Below the pieces are notes generated by a model. It saw only the letters and a list, made by a program, of their open reading frames with translations. It was not told where the DNA came from and made no database searches. 64,000 nt of DNA from Volutella citrinella (Eukaryota; Ascomycota; Sordariomycetes; Hypocreales; Nectriaceae): positions 2,914,001 through 2,978,000 of the forward strand of contig JAWZSP010000007.1 of the NCBI GenBank assembly GCA_034401135.1. The letters run 5' to 3'. Below are positions 59,103 through 64,000 of the stretch, piece by piece (within the stretch, counting starts at the first letter, position 1; each line of letters begins with the position of its first letter). Made by a program: the position numbers and the translations under genes.

Positions 59103-60619
59103 GATCACTGCTGATCTCATATTTGGGCCGCTCTTCCCTTTGTGCCGAGCACGCTGGGTTTTCGCTACTCGGTTTCCCCTCCCTATCCCAATTATCCCGC
59201 CTTTTTCCTCCCTCCTTTCCCCGAGTTTTTTTTCCTGTACTCTCACACATACACTCCTTGCAGTCTTGCCTCCCCCGGACAGACATCCTACCTCATCTGT
59301 CTTCCTCCCCCTTGTGGTCTTCTGGGGCCCTGGGCCTGCTGCCAGCTTCCCGACTCCTGCTCCCTCTCATCCTCCCCAGATCCTCTCTGTGGCTCAACCC
59401 CATATCCTGCCTACTTGGGTGACCTGCTCTCCAGGACTTGCACGCGCGCTCCTAGCCGGTCTTGCTCACGCTCTGGTAGCCCCATCCAGCAGCGACAAAG
59501 CTTGTGAGCTAGTTCGCCCTCGACCTGATTGTCCATTCCAGTGACACCTCGCTGTCTCGATTCCTTGTCGGTGATTCTCTCTGTTACCGCATTTTCCAGG
59601 TGCACTTTGGCTTCGACTCTGGGCATTTCAAGAAGCTTCACGCATTCTACCCCATCCCAGCCCATCTCTTCGGGCCATCGCAGAGAGCAGCAACAGCAAG
59701 GAAGGTTCGACGGAGAGTGTGTCTCATTCACCCATCGCGAAACTTTCCACCGGCCCACGCCGCCCGACGCCGTTGCCCACGTTGTGTCCATCGATCCGCC
59801 CCCTCGCCCCGTTCGGAGCCAAAGCCAAAAGAGTCGCTAGCCTTGACCGACGAGCTCGCAAGCCCCAGTCAGCAGATTGAGTGCAGCCCAGCCCAGCCGC
59901 CCATCACAGGAGTCGAAGTGCAATCCAGCACCACGGTTGCTGGCTCCACCTGCCGTCCTAGCTGTCTTGGACACGCCTGAGAGCTACGTCCCCAGACCCC
60001 GGCCATTGGGCCATCTCCGCGACAGGCGGCCGCTGGGTTCAGTTTGCGCTACGCTCATCGCCAGCGTGTTTGTATCCAGGCCATCTCTCCGAGCGACTGC
60101 CATCGTCGGGGCCTCGCCCTCTGAGTCCTCCCTCCAGAAGCCTGCCAAGGTGCTCCGTCTGCCCACCAAAGCCCGCCACGAACCACCCCCATCGCGGTAC
60201 CGTAGGTACCTCGCTACCTTCCTTGGTACAAAGCGTGCCGCCCCAGCCCAGCGCCACCACGAGGGCCCCCTTCGCCGGCAACCGTGAGATCTAACCCGCC
60301 CCCGTGGCTTGCTTGGGCTATTTGTTTCTTTGCTTCTTTCTATTTCGCCTCGGCGGCCCATCCCTATCCCCTCCCCATCCCTCCCCGATCCCTCACCTGA
60401 GCCCCCGTCGTCACATCTGGTCCCGGTCCCGTGTCTCGACCCCATTCCTGGCTCATCCACACCACCGACGGAGTTCTGGCGCTCCCCCAGTGCTACCCAC
60501 ACGCCCATAACGCACACCCTTCCCGATCCTCACCCCCCATCCTCACGCCCCTCCATTGTGAACGCCCTCCAGGATAATTACACGCCTCCTCCCTTCCCGG
60601 CCGGATCTAGCCAAGTCAG
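59103..60619 (+). promoter_or_regulatory. 1.5-kb ATG-free 5' leader (with promoter) of nsdD
   Basis: No ATG on the plus strand in 1,517 bases. I counted 56 AT dinucleotides, none followed by G, while CAT (ATG on the minus strand) occurs about 30 times. ATGs are frequent up to 59100. A pyrimidine-rich tract at about 59165-59300 marks the probable promoter and transcription start, so the mRNA leader may be about 1.3-1.4 kb. The whole tract is C-rich. Confidence 0.65.
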
Positions 60620-60688
60620 ATGTATCTACGCCTTAAATTGCACCAAATCATCATTGCTAATTGCCAGACCCGCTATGGAAGCGGTTGA
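60620..60688 (+). promoter_or_regulatory. Upstream ORF overlapping the nsdD start
   Basis: The first ATG after the ATG-free tract (60620) has a weak context (C at -3, T at +4) and opens a 22-residue frame that ends at 60688, beyond the nsdD ATG at 60675 and out of frame with it. Either it is skipped by leaky scanning, or it lies in a leader intron: a branch-like CTAAT and the acceptor GCCAG at 60663-60667 could splice it out, placing the junction eight bases before the nsdD ATG. Confidence 0.45.
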
Positions 60689-62268
60689 CCCTGGTGCTAG
60701 GCAAAGGTCCGTCTCTTATTTCTATCTGCCCCTCCGGATCTAACATCCTTTGTGCACACAGCCGTCATTCTGCAACCACTTCCGAACATCAACACCAGCT
60801 GTCTCATCCACCACAGCCTTACCAGCATCACCGCCAGCACCCGTCCTACTCGCGGGATCCTCTCGACAGGACGTACCGGGAGTCTCCCGCCATGGCCACG
60901 GCAACAGTCATCACACCGACCGCCCACTATCCTCCACAGCCGTCATCCTTCTCCTCCAGCTACTCTCACCCCAGTTCGAGTGCCAGCATCTCCAACATGA
61001 TCTCCTCCGTAGAGCCTCGAAAGGCCTCCGACGACCATGAGCCCTCAAACCGCCAGTCCTTGCCCTCCATCTCCGAGGTTATCCAAGGAGCGAAGCCTCC
61101 GCCCTACAACCCGGCTCCGGCTGGTGTTCAGCCTGGCTCCAGCCTACCATCGCCATTTGCACCTGGGCCTCGATCCTATGAGGCTGAGAAGCACTCGTCT
61201 CCCCAGCCTCTTCACCCGGCTTCATACCCTCCTCGCCAGGAGCCTCTGCCTTCTTTCGACTCGCCCCGCCCTCCCTTCACCAGCCGGCCCTCGCTGCCTC
61301 CAGTCTCTGACCGCCGACCAAGCCCCCCTTCAAAGGTGGACATGCCTCATCACCACCCTGAGCAACAGAAGCCCCCCGAGCCTCACCATCCACTGAATGG
61401 AGTGTACGCTCACCCGCCACCACCGCCACCACCGCCACCACCTGCTCAAGTGCCCTACCAACCCGGTCAACTTCCTCCTGGCCAGGTTCCTCTACCCGCC
61501 TACCCCATCTCGCCGAGGCACGCCGTGCCCCCTCATGTTCCAGGGCCCTATGACCCCAGAGGCCCTCCTCACCCCGAAGAAGCAGACTACGCTCGAGCTC
61601 GATATGACACCCAGGTGAACAGGCACTTCGAGACCTGGAACTACCAGGACTCTCTCAGCAGAGTATGTGCTACGGCAAACCTCATTGCATAGTTTCCCAC
61701 GACGCTAACACATTCACAGATTGGATCCTCAGCAAGAACCATTTTCAACTTTGCGGAGGCGTACGGCAGGATCGCTCAGGAACAGCACGGTGCTCACCCG
61801 ATTCCTGAACGACTACCTAGTGAGCGTGAGTTGGGCGACATGCTTGGCAACATCGAGCACCTCAAGCGGGCTATGGAGCAGGTGCGCGAACTGGTGCAGA
61901 CTTCGATCCAGAACGAGCGGGCTCGCGAGGGCGCCAAGATGAAGGGTCCCTATGAGGATGACCACGACGTCCCGATGTATGGTGATGGCATGAAGCCCCA
62001 ATATGGCATCACCGAAGTGAAGAAGCGCCGAGGGGTATGTTGACAGTACCTGCTTTCAGATGAACTGTGCTGACAACCTATTTAGCGAGCAGCTCCTCCC
62101 GGCAGATGTCACAGCTGCAACAGGATCGACACTCCTGAATGGCGTCGTGGACCCGACGGTGCCCGCACTCTCTGCAACGCCTGCGGTCTTCACTATGCGA
62201 AGCTGGAACGAAAACGACAGCTGGAAGCGAGGTCGATCCGCCCGAAACCCGAGGAGGGTGTGAGGTGA
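60675..62268 (+). CDS. nsdD: GATA-type zinc-finger transcription factor NsdD (SUB-1)
   Basis: Four exons: 60675-60706, 60762-61662, 61720-62034 and 62086-62268, joining to 476 residues, close to the usual NsdD length. The long N-terminal part is Pro/Ser/His-rich, with [14 protein letters not shown], a ten-proline run near 61411-61440 and the block [22 protein letters not shown] helical segment follows ([25 protein letters not shown]). The single type IVb GATA finger is at the C-terminus, with Cys424, Cys427, Cys446 and Cys449 and an 18-residue loop, then a basic tail. NsdD is needed for sexual development and restrains conidiation in Aspergillus; the Neurospora orthologue is SUB-1. The first exon is short and its donor is GTCCGT, so an alternative start at the ATG of 60892 (MATATVITP) remains possible. 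Confidence 0.93.
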
Positions 62269-64000
62269 AGCTGACACAGCAATGTCTCTCGCCGACATGC
62301 GAGACGACTTCATTCAACGTTAATACTACCCCATGTCCAGAACGGCGAGACAGGCCGCTCTTTCTGTATATATGTTTGTCAACCCGGACAACCTTTACGG
62401 CCAAAGGATCCACAGCATCACTGGCGTTTTATTTTCCCTTTATTTTTCTTGTCACTCTACGGTTCCTGGCCTATATGTTTGAACCGGCGAGATGGAAACG
62501 GTGGTGGATTCCTAGACGATTTTGTGGCTGACCCTCCCTGGTTGTGGCGCGAAACAACCAACCAGCGGCGGCCGACCATCTACGAAGCTGAAGTTTACCT
62601 GGATCAAAGGATATTCTCATGTGCGGTGTTGCAGGGCTTGAGGAAAATTGCTATACTGGAGTCGAAAGTTTGATGACAGCAAAATTGGATTGGCAGAGAA
62701 TCCCCTTGGGTGCTTCAGAAATGGCGCCCAGGTGGACACGAGTGTGCTTAGGGACGGATCATTGAAATATGAGGGATTCTTGTCACTTGTTTCTAGTGTC
62801 TATTTATTTCTGGGGCGGTGAGGGGGTTTGGCTATCTGATGGGGGAGGCGGGGGGTGCGATATCACGATTTGTGCAGAGGACAAGTTGGGTGGAGGTGGA
62901 ATGATGGGAGAGGGACGGGCCTCTGTCCGGCATGTTGGGCGGCGAGGCTAGATATTGTGCATGGGCAGCAAAGCCCGAATGAGAGACTTGATTTGCAATA
63001 CCAGATGCAGAAATTCCAGTTCCTGACACGGCTGTGCATTTTTATGAGCTCAGCGGTTTGTCTCCCTCGGGGTGAGTGAGTTTTACCTCGGAGCAAACAT
63101 AGAGCTTCTCAACGAGACGCGATGGGCGGGAGGGGGTTTGCCACTCGGGACCGGGTGAGCCAGAAGGAGCATTAGCAGATGCCGTTCTAAAATGGCTGGT
63201 CGATCAGGACTTGACGTGGCAAATGCTACGCTCAAGGAGCTAACTGCTAACTTGGCTACGAGTAACACGACATGAAGGGTGCCGACATGTCGAGGTTGAG
63301 ACGGAGCGAGTGAGCGCAAGCCAGCAACCAACCGGCTTCTTGCAGCCCAGGGCAAAAAAGGGACTGGGCCGTGAGCTAGCATCGAGGCTGTGTAATGGCA
63401 CGCCATGCCGTGGGTCGACCGAGCTAGGTCCGGCCGGGGCCTAGAAGCAGAACCGTATGACGGCGAACGAACTGGCCGATGGCCTTTCCGTGGCATGGTG
63501 CTACTGCTGTTACCTGTACCAAGGAGCCGCGCTCGGCCGACGGGTTTTCGGTGGGCGAATGTGGGTTGGTTCTGCTAATTAGGCTATGCCTGCCTGCATG
63601 CACGCATGCCCGCTGGCTGGCTCGCTCGAGCCTCCGCCGTGAAGAAGTGTCGGTTAGGAGTGGTGGTGGCGGTGGACAGACCGACGGATGGACAGAGCTC
63701 ACTGGGTGGGCGTGCGCGTGCGTCGCGTGGGGGATCGGGCAAGCGAATCTCTCGATCCAATCGAACGGCATGGGCAAAGAATGAAGGCGGCGAGGGAGGA
63801 GGCTAAACCAGGCAATGTGAGGCTTTGACAACCGCGTCCCATTGGCCCTGCGATGCACTGGCCCAGCCGCTGATGGGGTGCGAGTCGCTTCACTTTTTTT
63901 TTCTTTCCCCTATCATCTGCGAGCTTACTTTCCTTCTGGGTTCGAGTCGGACAATTGTGTGGGGGGAAAGAAGAGGACCGTGCTCTGTCTACGCATCAAC
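62269..64000. other. nsdD 3' flank and promoter side of a gene off the right edge
   Basis: No coding sequence supported. T-rich sequence after 62420 fits the nsdD 3' untranslated region. At 63888-63935 a T- then CT-rich tract, followed by ATG-free sequence to the end, could be the promoter of a plus-strand gene beyond the window. Confidence 0.45.

Noticed and set aside
58357..59286. Minus-strand open frame of 309 codons just upstream of the nsdD leader
   Set aside because: Composition is Arg/Gly/Ser-heavy as expected for a chance frame in GC-rich DNA, there is no domain, and another equally long frame overlaps it on the same strand.
1..64000. CRISPR arrays, tRNA or rRNA genes, transposons, biosynthetic gene clusters
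   Set aside because: No regular spaced repeats, no convincing A/B-box pair or cloverleaf on reading, no transposase or reverse-transcriptase motifs, and no synthase-type megaenzyme. A dedicated tRNA scan was not possible.

Overview
The window reads as a chromosomal segment of a filamentous ascomycete, most likely a Sordariomycete and probably Hypocreales. The organism call is an inference from GC-rich coding, short GT..AG introns of about 45-115 nt, CT-rich tracts before start codons and the fungal character of every recognisable protein. No prokaryotic, viral or transposon gene, CRISPR array, tRNA or rRNA was recognised.

Left 42 kb: a dense run of conserved housekeeping genes, mostly alternating in strand. 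In order they are: a broken SRPK-like kinase pseudogene (-); the MYG1 exonuclease family protein (+); the AP-1 clathrin adaptor sigma subunit (-); the glutamate-cysteine ligase modifier subunit (+); the KEOPS kinase BUD32 (-); an unknown single-membrane-span protein (+); a carboxymuconolactone-decarboxylase-like protein (-); the FACT histone chaperone SPT16 (+); a CDC50/LEM3 flippase subunit (-); ADE2 (-); an unknown 177-residue protein (+); 5-hydroxyisourate hydrolase (-); GET3 (+); the mRNA 3'-end factor MPE1 (-); a 1,224-residue FG/RanBP1 nucleoporin (+); and gamma-tubulin (+). Exons were joined by hand from splice sites and frame; every joined gene gives a whole number of codons. The genes do not form one pathway or a secondary-metabolite cluster.

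Right 22 kb: about 16.8 kb (42285-59100) with no recognisable gene, then a roughly 1.5-kb leader, then nsdD (60675-62268), the GATA-type regulator of sexual development (called sub-1 in Neurospora).

The most unusual signal is in the leaders. From 59103 to 60619, upstream of nsdD, I counted 56 AT dinucleotides and none is followed by G, so the plus strand has no ATG for about 1.5 kb, although ATGs are common just upstream and CAT (ATG on the other strand) is common inside. A second tract, 25194-26926, precedes the unknown 177-residue gene and holds one ATG in 1.73 kb. Both look like very long, AUG-purged 5' leaders scanned by ribosomes. This marks the unknown small gene as a probable regulated gene with an architecture like that of nsdD.
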